Numbered from the stretch's first letter, positions 54,652-63,986 are shown. The stretch is DNA of 64,000 bases from Anaerolineae bacterium (GCA_013178295.1 JABLWW010000001.1:124001-188000); one strand, 5' to 3'. Notes: a model not told the origin generated them from the letters alone. Translations and numbers: made by a program.

Positions 54652-55523
54652 GCTCTGTACTTTCTGTAGAGAGTGATTGCTCCTGCACCGCTGATAAGTG
54701 CCAGCGAGAGAAGGAGCAAGCGGATCATCAGGATATTGTTTCTGCGAAGAGGCGGTTCTTCAGTGAGGGTGGCGATTGGGGTGTACTGCATCCTGCCCAT
54801 TTCTTGGGTCGGGGGGATACCCAGAATAGGCACTCCACCAGGCGGGGGCAGCTCGGCAGCTTGCAGGGCGAGTGGGGTGGCAGAAGGCTGTGGTGCTGCT
54901 GTTGGCTGGGCTATTTCTGGCGGGGGAAGAAAAGCTTCAGGCTCTGCATAAACGTCAATGGGTGTTTCTGCTGGCAGCGCTGGGGCGTCGGGCGCTTCAC
55001 CGGGGATTTGTTTGGTTGTCAATTCTTCTGCTTCCCTCTGGTCTGACATGGTGGCTGGCGCTGGAGGACCTCCGCCGCCAAGCCCTTCTACCGGCATGGT
55101 GGGAAGCCCTCCCCAATATATCAGAGGCGCTGCGGTGGCGGTTTCGAGCGGGGCTATCATTGGGGCAGCTTGTTCGAGCATTCTTTGTGCTGGTGCCATA
55201 GCGGGTGAGGGGGCAATGCGAATGAAAAATGAGAGGAAGATAAGTATGAGGGAAATTGCAGAGGCAGCACTGAAAACAGGAAACAAGAAGGGAAGCGGTT
55301 TTGGGCGCAGCATTTCTTCTGTAAGAGTGAAGCTGCGAGGTAGTCTGCGCACGGGAGTGCTGCGCAGAATTTTGCGTGTCAACCGCAAATCTGCGAGAAG
55401 TTGTCGTAATGTGGTGTTGGTTTTTAATTGCTGTTCCAGGTTTTCCTTCTGACGCGGGGATAGCTCTCCATCTAGATAGGCAGATAACAGTTCCAGATCC
55501 TGTGGCGAAACCCTGTTTTTCAT
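54648..55523 (-). CDS. Putative anti-sigma factor, membrane protein lacking zinc cysteines
   Basis: The 291-residue product has an N-terminal helical domain (about 5-60; LLSAYLDGELSPRQKENLE) resembling anti-sigma domains but without the usual His-x3-Cys-x2-Cys zinc motif. Membrane helices lie near 82-103 and 265-285, with a Pro/Ala-rich outside region between. It is encoded one nt after the ECF sigma start/stop junction, a classic sigma/anti-sigma arrangement. It probably holds the sigma factor at the membrane until a signal removes it. A site-2 protease is encoded elsewhere in the window. Confidence 0.75.
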   Translation of the reverse strand: MKNRVSPQDLELLSAYLDGELSPRQKENLEQQLKTNTTLRQLLADLRLTRKILRSTPVRRLPRSFTLTEEMLRPKPLPFLFPVFSAASAISLILIFLSFFIRIAPSPAMAPAQRMLEQAAPMIAPLETATAAPLIYWGGLPTMPVEGLGGGGPPAPATMSDQREAEELTTKQIPGEAPDAPALPAETPIDVYAEPEAFLPPPEIAQPTAAPQPSATPLALQAAELPPPGGVPILGIPPTQEMGRMQYTPIATLTEEPPLRRNNILMIRLLLLSLALISGAGAITLYRKYRA

Positions 55524-56134
55524 CAGTCTTGCACCTCATTAACAAGACGAAATGCGGATGGCAGGAGTTCCCTGAACCCCTGCAGACAATCCTGCATACG
55601 CAGCCGGGCACGTGCAAGGCGGCTTTTGATGGTGCCTAGTGGTGTGCGGATGGTCTCGGACACTTCCTGATAGTCTAGACCCTGGATGTCCACCAGGATA
55701 ACCACCGTTCGGAAGTTGGCGGGCAGCCGATCGAGGCAGTGCTGTACAGCTTTTTCGAGTTCCTTTGTCACCAGTGTCTCTTCGGGTCCTGGGGCATCAT
55801 CTGTAAGCCAACGTGGTGATTCGAGAGTTTCTTCAGAGTCATCATCCAATGGCTCAAGGGGTATTGTAGGACGTCTTTTCTGACGACGAAGCTCATCGTA
55901 GCAGTAGTTGGTTACCACCCGTAATATCCAGGCACGGAATGACCCACCGCGGTATTTTGACAGGTTGCGGTAAGCGGAGATAAAGGCATTCTGGGTAGCA
56001 TCTTCCGCCAGGGTGTCATTGTTAAGGATACGGTATGCCAGATTATATGCCATGCCCTGGTAGATGACCACGATGCGGTTAAATGCTTCCAGGTCTCCTT
56101 TCTGGGCTGCATGTATCAGGCTGGTTTCGTCCAT
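55523..56134 (-). CDS. ECF RNA polymerase sigma factor
   Basis: This 203-residue sigma-70 family member has region 2 (about 5-75; DAFNRIV..., the LAEDATQNAFISAYRNLSKY stretch and FRAWILRVVTNYCYDELRR) and region 4 (about 130-185; LPANFRTVVILVDIQGLDYQEVSE and GTIKSRLARAR). No region 3, so it is the extracytoplasmic-function type. The frame is open to 56275 but ATG 56134 begins region 2 at the usual place. The anti-sigma gene follows with a one-nt overlap. Confidence 0.94.
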   Translation of the reverse strand: MDETSLIHAAQKGDLEAFNRIVVIYQGMAYNLAYRILNNDTLAEDATQNAFISAYRNLSKYRGGSFRAWILRVVTNYCYDELRRQKRRPTIPLEPLDDDSEETLESPRWLTDDAPGPEETLVTKELEKAVQHCLDRLPANFRTVVILVDIQGLDYQEVSETIRTPLGTIKSRLARARLRMQDCLQGFRELLPSAFRLVNEVQD

Positions 56135-56198
56135 TGGGCGGGATATCCTGTGAGGGGCAGTAACGACAGATATCTTCTTCGGTTCTGGCTTGACGCAA

Positions 56199-58535
56199 TC
56201 ATTTCTGTTTACCGGCTTGAAGCTGGTTGATTGCCATTTGATATTCTTGGATATTAGGCGGGTTGAGGGCGACAATTGCTTTGAGCATCGAAATAGCGCC
56301 AGCAGTGTTCCCGGCGGTCAGTAGAGCGTCTGCAATGGCATCTAAGTGCTGCACGGCTTCGTGGCGGCGACCGCTGCGGACATAAAGGTCTGCCAGACGT
56401 TTGCGCAGTTCTAACTTCTCCGGGTGTTCTGTGATGATGCCATTGATAAATTCGATTGCTTTGGCAATATCCCCTTTGTCTTGCAGGAACGCAATTGTAT
56501 GGTCCGTTTCGGCGAGAGCTGCGCTGTCTTTGCCAAGCCGAAAGTGCAAATCCACTAGGCGGGCGCGGGCGTTAAGATCGTTTGCATCCAGCGTTCGTAT
56601 TTGTTCGAACAGCCGCACAGCCTGCTTTAGGTCAAGGCGTTGTAGATCAATATCTACCAGCTTATAGAGGATCTGGATGGTGATGGCGGTGTCAATATTG
56701 GATTGTTGTGCCATTTGTAACGCTGATGCATAAGTTTCGCGTGCCTGATCAATTTCAGCCAGCTGATAGTGAATGTTTGCGAGACTCATGGTTTGCTGGA
56801 TGGCTTCGCGAATTTTGTTTTGCTCGTATAACATGTCTATCAGTCGTGAACGCGCTGAAAGATTCATAGGAGCCAGCTGCACGACGCGTGCCAGCGTACG
56901 CAATGCCTGCGTTACTTCCCCGCGCAGCTTGTAGAGCGTGGAGATAAGAAAGAATTTGTTGATGGCGCTCTGCGTTTGCCCTTCTTGAAGGAGAATCTCG
57001 CCAATTTGGGAATGCAGTGGAAGATAGGTTGGCGCAAATTGTAGAGCGTAAAAGGCTTCTTCTAAAGCCGACTCGAGCTTTTTGTGCTGAATCAGATCGC
57101 GGATACGCGCCATCGCCTGAATAAGCTGTTGGCTTCCAGTTTCGAGCATGATTTCGGCAATTGCAGAAGGCGGGCTGCCTGGCGACTGTTCCGGCAATTG
57201 CTGTCGCACAACCTTGATGTATTCGCGCCAATTTGGTCTGAGAAGATGATTGATGATATTTGTGCAGAGTTCGATGGATTGTTTTTTATCGCTTTGCCGT
57301 AGTTGTGTTTCAATGATGGCTTCGTACACCTGTAACAATTCTTCAGATTGTTCAGGCGGCACAATGGTAGCATCCGCTACACTCAGCGCGCGTAATAGTG
57401 TGGTAGTGGCTTCCTCCCAGTTTTTGGATTGCAGGTGAATTTTTCCCATGAGCAGATAGGCTGCCAGCGAGAAATCGGGGGAAGCAACAGCCTTCTGCAA
57501 GTGGCGGATGGCTTTGTTGGGTTGCTGCTGTGCCAGCAAAACTGCAAGATTAAAGTTAATAGCCGGATGTTCAAACCCACTCTCAAGAACGCGTTCCAAT
57601 TCCTCTATTGCCTGTTCGCTTTTTCCCTGTGTTTGTGAATCGATTGCCTGTCCAATGTGAAGATTGATCTTTGTGCGGTCCGGTTTATCAAGCGATAGGC
57701 TGCCAGTCACTCCTCTGGCGAGGTTTGCCAGACCTCTTGTGCCGGTTTTTTTCTCGCGTTCGGGTGGGAATTCTTCTGTCTGGTCAAAGAGCAATTCTGC
57801 CAGCTTAACCAAGGCTTTTTTACGGGCTTCCTCAATGGGGTCTGGCGCTGTTGTTGAATCTGGGGGCTTTGCATGGTCTTCCTGTTCGGAAGGTGCTGGC
57901 AAAATACCCGTTTCACCGCGCGGGAGGTGTGGTTTTGGCAAAGGCTGATTTTTGCGCAGCAGGGATAGTGCAAGAGAGGCTTCTTTGCTGTTAGGCTGAA
58001 TTTGCAGACAATATTCAACAGCCTGGATGGCTTTTTGGATATTGCCGGACTTTTGCAGAATACTGGCGGAAGCAAGATACTCTGCCACTGCTTCGGCTTT
58101 ACGCCCTGTGCGCTCATATATGATTGCCAGTCTGGTACGCGCCATCAGGTTTTCGGGGTTCAGACGTACCACTTTTGTCCAGGAAGTGATGGCTCTTTCT
58201 GTATCCTTGTTTTTAAGATATAGTTCAGCCGCTTTGGAAAGCGCCTGAATGGCTTCAGCGGTTTTTCCCTGCTGTTCAAGAATTTGAGCTGTCTTTTCGA
58301 AAGGGATGGGGTCGTCTGGTGTGAGGTGTGTAGCTTTTTGGTAACATTCCAGGGCGCTGTCGAACTTTTGAAGTTCAAATAAGGCAAGGCCAAGACTGGT
58401 GAGCGCAGAAGCGTTATCCGGAAATTCTTTTGTGGCTTGACGGTAATTTTCTGCTGCGAGTTCCCAGTTGCGCTCCCAGGCAGCAGAATGTCCTTGCTCC
58501 ATTGCCCTCTTAAAAATATCTTGATTTCCAGCCAT
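56199..58535 (-). CDS. Large TPR protein
   Basis: The 778-residue product is almost entirely TPR helix pairs (for example DNASALTSLGLALFELQKFDSALECY near 36 and later NLMARTRLAIIYERTGR). A less regular, charged linker lies near 200-290. No signal peptide or catalytic domain. Such proteins act as assembly platforms; no partner is apparent. A TATAAT lies 14 nt before the ATG. It lies between polA and the ECF sigma gene on the same strand. Confidence 0.85.
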   Translation of the reverse strand: MAGNQDIFKRAMEQGHSAAWERNWELAAENYRQATKEFPDNASALTSLGLALFELQKFDSALECYQKATHLTPDDPIPFEKTAQILEQQGKTAEAIQALSKAAELYLKNKDTERAITSWTKVVRLNPENLMARTRLAIIYERTGRKAEAVAEYLASASILQKSGNIQKAIQAVEYCLQIQPNSKEASLALSLLRKNQPLPKPHLPRGETGILPAPSEQEDHAKPPDSTTAPDPIEEARKKALVKLAELLFDQTEEFPPEREKKTGTRGLANLARGVTGSLSLDKPDRTKINLHIGQAIDSQTQGKSEQAIEELERVLESGFEHPAINFNLAVLLAQQQPNKAIRHLQKAVASPDFSLAAYLLMGKIHLQSKNWEEATTTLLRALSVADATIVPPEQSEELLQVYEAIIETQLRQSDKKQSIELCTNIINHLLRPNWREYIKVVRQQLPEQSPGSPPSAIAEIMLETGSQQLIQAMARIRDLIQHKKLESALEEAFYALQFAPTYLPLHSQIGEILLQEGQTQSAINKFFLISTLYKLRGEVTQALRTLARVVQLAPMNLSARSRLIDMLYEQNKIREAIQQTMSLANIHYQLAEIDQARETYASALQMAQQSNIDTAITIQILYKLVDIDLQRLDLKQAVRLFEQIRTLDANDLNARARLVDLHFRLGKDSAALAETDHTIAFLQDKGDIAKAIEFINGIITEHPEKLELRKRLADLYVRSGRRHEAVQHLDAIADALLTAGNTAGAISMLKAIVALNPPNIQEYQMAINQLQAGKQK

Positions 58536-58566
58536 GTTTGTTCGCGTAAATTATATAGCAGATTTA

Positions 58567-61350
58567 CTAATTTTTCTGCAGGCTTCCCCAGTTCTTCCCG
58601 AAGCGCGCTTCAGTTGATAATGGGATAGATAGTTGATATGCGCCTTCCATAACTTTTGTAACAATTGCAGCGGTCTGCGTGATTTCGTCCTCGGGGCACT
58701 CAAGGATCAATTCATCGTGCACCTGGAGAAGAAGACGGGCTTTTAGCCCTTCTTTTGAGAGGGCGGGTGGCAACTGGATCATGGCGAGTTTGATAATATC
58801 TGCTGCTGTACCTTGAATGGGGGCGTTGATGGCTTCGCGTTCCTCGCGACTGCGTACGGCGGGGTTGGACTGGTTCTTTAGATTTGGGAAATATCGCCGT
58901 CGCCCAAGTAGCGTTTCCACATATCCCTGTCTTGACGCGATGCGGCGGATATTGTCGAGGTAGCTTTTTACGCCAGGAAATTGCTGGAAATAGGAGCGAA
59001 CGAACTCTTCTGCTTCGCCAAGGGTGAGGCTGGTGGAGTTGCTCAGTCCGAAAGCGCTCATGCCATATATCAATCCAAAGTTGACTGCTTTGGCATTGCG
59101 GCGTTGTTCTTTGGTAACCTGTTCAAGCGGCACCCCATAGATAGCCGCGGCAGTGGCGGCATGAATGTCCTGCCCCTGGCGGAATGCCTGGAGCATGTTC
59201 TCATCTCCTGACATGTGCGCTACCAGCCGCAGTTCAATTTGGGAGTAATCTACTGCCAGTAAGAGGTTGCCTGGTGAGGCAATGAAGCCCTGGCGAACGC
59301 GTTGTCCAATTTCAGTACGTATTGGAATGTTTTGCAGGTTCGGATCGGCTGAAGCCAAACGCCCAGTGACAGAGCCAGTCTGTTGATAAGATGTGTGTAC
59401 CCGCCCAGTTTCGGGGTTTACCTGCTCCGGCAGGACGTCCACATACGTGGATTTTAACTTTGCAAGTTCGCGGTATTCCAGTAGCCAGTCTATCGAGGGG
59501 TGTTTTCCGCGCAGTTGTTCGAGCACATCCGCAGAGGTGGAATATAGCCCGCTGGAAGTTTTGTGTCGGCGGTCTGGAGGCTCGAGCCGCAGGGTTTCAA
59601 ATAATGCTTTGGAGAGTTGTTGTGTTGAATTCAGGTTGAATGTGTAACCAATGCTTGTGCAGATTTGCTGCTCAAGATCTGCCAGGCGCTGGCTTAGTTC
59701 TACAGACATGGCTTTAAAAAACGGAACGTCCAGGCAAATCCCATTTTGTTCCATTTCCATCAGCACCGGTACCAGCGGCATTTCTATATCGGTGAGAAGG
59801 TGGTAAGAATTGCTCTCTTTTAACCTGTCTTTGAGGACGGGCATGAGTCTTAGGGTAACCTCTGCATCTGCGATGGCATACGGCGCTACCTTTTCGATGG
59901 GGACTTCTGCCATGCTGATCTGATTCTTGCCCTTACCGATCAGCTCTTCAATATGGGTCATTTCTATGTTGAGATAATCCTGCGCAGCGTCTTTAAGCCC
60001 CAGACGGCGCGTTGCGGGGTCTAGCAGCCACAGGGCAAGCATGGTGTCGAAGTTAAAACGCTCTATTGCTATCCCGTGGCGATTGAGGACAATGCCGTCG
60101 TACTTGAGGTTGTGCCCGACTGTGTGTTTTGTGCTGCTGGATAAGATAGGGCGCAGAGCTTCGGCTACAAGTTGTATGGACAGCTGGGGGCGTTCTGTTC
60201 GATGCCCAAGTGGAATGTAGTATCCCTCTCCCTCGCGCACTGCCAGAGAGATGCCAACTATTTTAGCAGACATGGCATGTGTCGAAGTGGTCTCGGTGTC
60301 AATTGCAATCCACGATGCGCTGTTCAACTGTTGCAGCAATATGTCTAAACTTTCCTGACTGTCAATGATATGAGTTATCGGTTGGTAGCTGACTGTTCCG
60401 CCAATATGGGTAATCGGTTTGCCAAACAGGGATAGCTGCGTGGTTTCGGGACTTTTGGAAGGCTGGGAGGGTTGTGCCAGCGACTTGATGCGCCCCATCA
60501 GTGAACGGAATTCCAATTCGCGAAACAGATCTTCTACTGCGTTGAAATCAATTTGATTGGTTCGGGCTTTTTCAAGTTCGAGGCTGATATGGAGTTGTGT
60601 GTTGATTGTAGCCAGTTTTTTGCTGAGTTGTGCCATTTCTCTGCCAGTTTCCAGCAGGGTACGGGTGCGTGGAGGGAGTTCATCCAGATGAGCATAGATG
60701 TTCTCAAGAGTCTGGTATTTATTGAGGAGCGACAGAGCTGTTTTCTGTCCAATGCCTGTCACGCCCGGAATATTATCCGAGGAATCACCTACCAACGCTT
60801 TGTAATCCACCACTTGGCTGGGTAGAATGCCGAGATTGTCCATAACATCTTTTGGAAAGTAGTCTTTGGCTTCAGATAATTTGCTGCCTGCCAAGTTTAC
60901 AATGATGCGGTCGCTGACCAATTGCAGCAAATCACGGTCTCCGGTGATAATTTTGACCCCAAAGCCCTTCTCGACTGCCTGATATGCAATACTACCAATG
61001 ACGTCATCGGCTTCGTACCCCTCTAGTTCCAGACGGGGGAAATGAAAGACGTCAATCAATTGGCGGATGCGTTCGATTTGTGGACGCAGGTCGTCGGGCA
61101 TTTTTGCCCGTGTGGCTTTGTAGCCTGGATACATCTCATCTCGAAAGCTCTTGCCGGTATCGAAAGCAACGGCCAGGTATTCAGGGTTTTCCTGTTCCAG
61201 CAGACGTAGCAATACGCTGGTAAAACCAAATATACCTGCTGTTGGTTCGCCTGAGCGGGTTTGCCAGCGTCCTCCCCCCGCTGCCGTCAGGGCAAAGTAT
61301 GTGCGGTAGGCAAGGGCATGTCCATCAATGAGATAGAGAACAGGGGGCAT
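58567..61350 (-). CDS. polA: DNA polymerase I
   Basis: This 927-residue protein has all three PolI parts. 5' nuclease (about 1-290): YLIDGHALAYRTYFAL, DDVIGSIAYQA, GDRDLLQLV. 3'-5' exonuclease (about 320-510): DTETTS near 350, NLKYDG and YAIADAEVT all present, so proofreading looks intact. Polymerase (about 530-927): DYSQIELRLVAHMSGDE near 696, the O-helix RRNAKAVNFGLIYG near 748 and QVHDELILE near 885. Length is typical. A good promoter and a stable hairpin lie just upstream. Confidence 0.97.
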   Translation of the reverse strand: MPPVLYLIDGHALAYRTYFALTAAGGGRWQTRSGEPTAGIFGFTSVLLRLLEQENPEYLAVAFDTGKSFRDEMYPGYKATRAKMPDDLRPQIERIRQLIDVFHFPRLELEGYEADDVIGSIAYQAVEKGFGVKIITGDRDLLQLVSDRIIVNLAGSKLSEAKDYFPKDVMDNLGILPSQVVDYKALVGDSSDNIPGVTGIGQKTALSLLNKYQTLENIYAHLDELPPRTRTLLETGREMAQLSKKLATINTQLHISLELEKARTNQIDFNAVEDLFRELEFRSLMGRIKSLAQPSQPSKSPETTQLSLFGKPITHIGGTVSYQPITHIIDSQESLDILLQQLNSASWIAIDTETTSTHAMSAKIVGISLAVREGEGYYIPLGHRTERPQLSIQLVAEALRPILSSSTKHTVGHNLKYDGIVLNRHGIAIERFNFDTMLALWLLDPATRRLGLKDAAQDYLNIEMTHIEELIGKGKNQISMAEVPIEKVAPYAIADAEVTLRLMPVLKDRLKESNSYHLLTDIEMPLVPVLMEMEQNGICLDVPFFKAMSVELSQRLADLEQQICTSIGYTFNLNSTQQLSKALFETLRLEPPDRRHKTSSGLYSTSADVLEQLRGKHPSIDWLLEYRELAKLKSTYVDVLPEQVNPETGRVHTSYQQTGSVTGRLASADPNLQNIPIRTEIGQRVRQGFIASPGNLLLAVDYSQIELRLVAHMSGDENMLQAFRQGQDIHAATAAAIYGVPLEQVTKEQRRNAKAVNFGLIYGMSAFGLSNSTSLTLGEAEEFVRSYFQQFPGVKSYLDNIRRIASRQGYVETLLGRRRYFPNLKNQSNPAVRSREEREAINAPIQGTAADIIKLAMIQLPPALSKEGLKARLLLQVHDELILECPEDEITQTAAIVTKVMEGAYQLSIPLSTEARFGKNWGSLQKN

Positions 61351-61364
61351 AACACTCTCCCTTC

Positions 61365-61382
61365 AAGACCCGCGGGGGTCTT
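61365..61382 (-). other. Stable hairpin in the polA leader
   Basis: A seven-bp stem (AAGACCC and GGGTCTT) encloses the tetraloop CCGC on the minus strand. It lies directly before the GGGAG ribosome site of polA. It has no T-run, so it is not an obvious terminator; an mRNA-stabilising or translational role is possible. Confidence 0.5.
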
Positions 61383-61446
61383 TCGGTTAACGGGTTTACA
61401 TACCGCGCCCAAGGTTTTGGCCAGGCGCGCAGAGAACTGCCTTTTT

Positions 61447-61475
61447 ATTTTACTCTATCGGTCGGGGGTTTTCAA
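61447..61475 (-). promoter_or_regulatory. Promoter of polA
   Basis: On the minus strand TTGAAA (61475-61470), a 17-nt spacer and TAAAAT (61452-61447). It overlaps the last codons of the upstream 843-residue gene. Confidence 0.65.
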
Positions 61476-63986
61476 AAGATTTTTACGCCGATAAGTTTGC
61501 TGAATGAAATCACTGAGCATGTCATTGTTCAGCTTTTCTATGCCGCTCACAACCAGATAGCCGGGTGCCCAGAAATCCTCGGTATAGTTGAGGAGCTTCA
61601 GCTGCGGATATGCTTCAAAGATGTTTTTGGAGGTTCTTTTTCTGATAACACGAATCAGGTTCCCTGGTGATACGGCTGGGTTCACCTGAACAGACCAAAG
61701 CATATAATTGGGTTTGATTTCCAATTTTTCGAGTGTCCAGCCGAAGATCATGCATATTTTGGGTACAGTAGTGCTCAAGAGATTATTCAGCCCTTGGTCA
61801 ATGAACGTTTCCTGAAAACGGGGGACAAGGACACACGTATAAGAAAGATTGGCGAACAGAGATGAGAAACCCTCTCTTTTGTTTTCTTCTGCTTCCATTG
61901 CTTGGGATTCTTCGGGTATCTCTTTCTCCTCTACTATGCTGCTATCAAGCGGTTGTTCGGGTGTGCTGGGGTGCGATTGGAGGGCAATTTCAATGAGATT
62001 TGCTTTGACTGTGCTCAAGATTTTGTCTGGGGCTTCCCCTGCCGCGCGTACTTTGACGGGCTGTGTTGATGAAACCGGTTCTGTTGTTGTTTCCTCTGGA
62101 ATAGAGATTGGCGGGGGCGCAACTCTGATGGGTTGGGTTGGTATGTCAACCGCTTCTTCAATTTGTTGTTCCCAGGGGTAGGAGAAATCTTGCTGGGTAA
62201 CCTCATCTTCAGAGGTGTCTTCTACGGTTTCGGTTTCCTCCAGTTGGGCAAAAATATCATCCAGAATCTGCTGTGCATCGGGAGAGCTGTCTGCCTGAGA
62301 GGTAATCACAAAGGGGGCAACGTGGGAAGTATCTTCGCTTTCGGTTTCATGTTGGTGTATTGCAGCTTCTGGCTGTCCCGGGGGTTCTATTTCACCTTCC
62401 TCAGTCTGTGAAAACGCTGCCGTTTCCGGGTGGAGTGGTTGAACAGCTTCAGCTTCTGTTGGGGGCATTACTGCTTCTGGCTGTCCCGGGGGTTCTATTT
62501 CACCTTCCTCAGTCTGTGAAAACGCTGCCGTTTCCGGGTGGAGTGGTTGAACAGCTTCAGCTTCTGTTGGGGGTGTCATTGCTTCGGGCTGTTGCAGGGG
62601 TTCTGTAACCTTGTCTTGTTCTTGATCAAGGGATTTTTCGCGTGATTTCGCGGCTGCGGACTTTTGCTGTTGGGGCGATGTTTCAAACAATTCTGATTTG
62701 ACAGATTCGATTACTTGGGCGATAAAGTCAACGTCGCTGGTTGCCTGCGGAATGGATTGCTGGTTGAGCTGTTCTCGTACGTTTATCAGAATACTGTCAA
62801 TATCGGGTTCCGGAAAAGCGTCTACCGAGTCCTCCTGAGGGGGAGATATCTCCGATGTAGCCATTTCCTCCTGAGGGGGAGATATTTCTGATGTAGCTAC
62901 TTCCTCCTGAGGGGGAGATATCTCCGAGGTAGCCACTTCTTCTTGAGAAAGAGACGTTTCTGGTGTGGTCAATTCTTCTTGAAGGATGCTTTGCGCTTCT
63001 TCCTCTGTGATGGTGGCAATGTCGCTGACATTGCTGCTTTGTCTTTCCAACTGAGCTAGAACGGAGCTGAGAATGGCATTGCTTTCGGTGTCCTCGGGTT
63101 CACTTTTTGTGATGGTTCGATCAACCTGTTTCTCTAAAGCAAACGGCGTGGTGATATTTGTTTCTTGGGGTCCCTTGTTAAAAAGTGAAACGAGTTCTTC
63201 TTCCAACGAGAGTTCTTCATCCTCAAAGTTGACATTACCAGCGCTGCTTTCCAGTTGGTTCAGCACACTTTGCAGAATTTCTCTGGCTTGGGGGAGTTCG
63301 TGGCTCCCAGCGGCAATTTGTTCTGGTATCCACTCGCTGACGGTTGTGTTGCAGTTCGCATCGGAAAGTCCGGATTCCTCTGGTGGAGCGGGTTGAACAG
63401 CCGTTTCATCGTCTGCAAGTTCCCATAGCCGTTCAGCTTCTGTGGGTAATTGAGTCAACGCTGATATGGGCAGTGCACGGGCAAAACTTAGCGTTTGGTT
63501 GCGCATCCGGCTAAGGGGTGTGGCGATATCGAATATCAGACACAGGATAAAAACTTCGTTGAGCGCTGTGGCGTAGAGCATACGTTCCGTATTACCACTG
63601 TCCATACGGACGAAACGCACCAAATCGCTCTGGTAATCTTTGTCCCAGTTCTGCTCAATGATTTTGACAATATCTTGAGAGACCTGCTGATGAATTTCTC
63701 CGGCTAGGGCAACAATTTCGCCGTCTCTGATGATAAGCGCGCCATGAGCGCTGGTCTCTGAGAGCAGCTGTTTTAACTTCTCGATGATTGGGTTGATTAA
63801 TTTCAGGCGTTCGAGGGTTTGGCGGTGTTTTTGGGCTTTTTCTGATGCCAGACGAGCGTGTCTTGCGGCGAGCTCCGAATGTTCGCTTGCCAGCCGCGAA
63901 TATTCAGCCGCCAGCGCAGCATATTTATCTGCCAGCTCTTTGTGTTTCTTAGATAGTTCCTCGTCGGTAACAAATAAGCCATCCAT
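61455..63986 (-). CDS. Coiled-coil/roadblock-like protein with C-terminal IS200 TnpA-like domain
   Basis: The 843-residue product begins with a regular coiled coil (about 8-60). A roadblock/LC7-like domain follows (about 65-180; GALIIRDGEIVALAGE and LYATALNEVFILCLIFD). A long, acidic, repeat-rich linker (about 190-690) includes three 12-residue and two 36-residue repeats. The C-terminus (about 706-830) matches the IS200/IS605 Y1 transposase fold: YTCVLVPRFQ, FGWTLEKLEI, SPGNLIRVIRKRTSKNIF and WAPGYLVVSG. Where active enzymes have HxH it has Y761-M-L763, and the catalytic tyrosine position is Phe827. It is therefore probably a domesticated, inactive DNA-binding domain. The frame is open beyond 63986, so the true start could be upstream of the window edge. 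Confidence 0.8.
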   Translation of the reverse strand: MDGLFVTDEELSKKHKELADKYAALAAEYSRLASEHSELAARHARLASEKAQKHRQTLERLKLINPIIEKLKQLLSETSAHGALIIRDGEIVALAGEIHQQVSQDIVKIIEQNWDKDYQSDLVRFVRMDSGNTERMLYATALNEVFILCLIFDIATPLSRMRNQTLSFARALPISALTQLPTEAERLWELADDETAVQPAPPEESGLSDANCNTTVSEWIPEQIAAGSHELPQAREILQSVLNQLESSAGNVNFEDEELSLEEELVSLFNKGPQETNITTPFALEKQVDRTITKSEPEDTESNAILSSVLAQLERQSSNVSDIATITEEEAQSILQEELTTPETSLSQEEVATSEISPPQEEVATSEISPPQEEMATSEISPPQEDSVDAFPEPDIDSILINVREQLNQQSIPQATSDVDFIAQVIESVKSELFETSPQQQKSAAAKSREKSLDQEQDKVTEPLQQPEAMTPPTEAEAVQPLHPETAAFSQTEEGEIEPPGQPEAVMPPTEAEAVQPLHPETAAFSQTEEGEIEPPGQPEAAIHQHETESEDTSHVAPFVITSQADSSPDAQQILDDIFAQLEETETVEDTSEDEVTQQDFSYPWEQQIEEAVDIPTQPIRVAPPPISIPEETTTEPVSSTQPVKVRAAGEAPDKILSTVKANLIEIALQSHPSTPEQPLDSSIVEEKEIPEESQAMEAEENKREGFSSLFANLSYTCVLVPRFQETFIDQGLNNLLSTTVPKICMIFGWTLEKLEIKPNYMLWSVQVNPAVSPGNLIRVIRKRTSKNIFEAYPQLKLLNYTEDFWAPGYLVVSGIEKLNNDMLSDFIQQTYRRKNLLKTPDR
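61458..61871 (-). mobile_element. Domesticated IS200/IS605 TnpA-like domain (within the 843-aa gene)
   Basis: This DNA encodes residues 706-843. It keeps the order and spacing of Y1-transposase segments, but the HUH histidines and the nucleophile tyrosine are replaced. No flanking terminal hairpins or second ORF were seen. It is a fused protein domain, not a mobile element today. Confidence 0.65.
62365..62580. repeat. 108-bp tandem duplication inside the 843-aa gene
   Basis: Two copies, 62365-62472 and 62473-62580, are almost identical over about 100 bases, differing only near the ends. Each encodes 36 residues, so the frame is kept. The near-identity implies recent duplication or gene conversion. 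Confidence 0.9.
62833..62940. repeat. 36-bp tandem repeat (3 copies) inside the 843-aa gene
   Basis: Three consecutive 36-bp units (62833-62868, 62869-62904, 62905-62940) encode a 12-residue EVATSEISPPQE unit. The third unit is more diverged. Confidence 0.9.

Noticed and set aside
61458-61871. Active IS200/IS605 insertion
   Set aside because: The histidine pair and tyrosine are substituted, the domain is fused in frame to a much larger protein, and no terminal hairpins or target duplication were seen.
62365-62940. CRISPR-like repeat array
   Set aside because: Repeats are contiguous, in frame, without unique spacers, and encode low-complexity protein.
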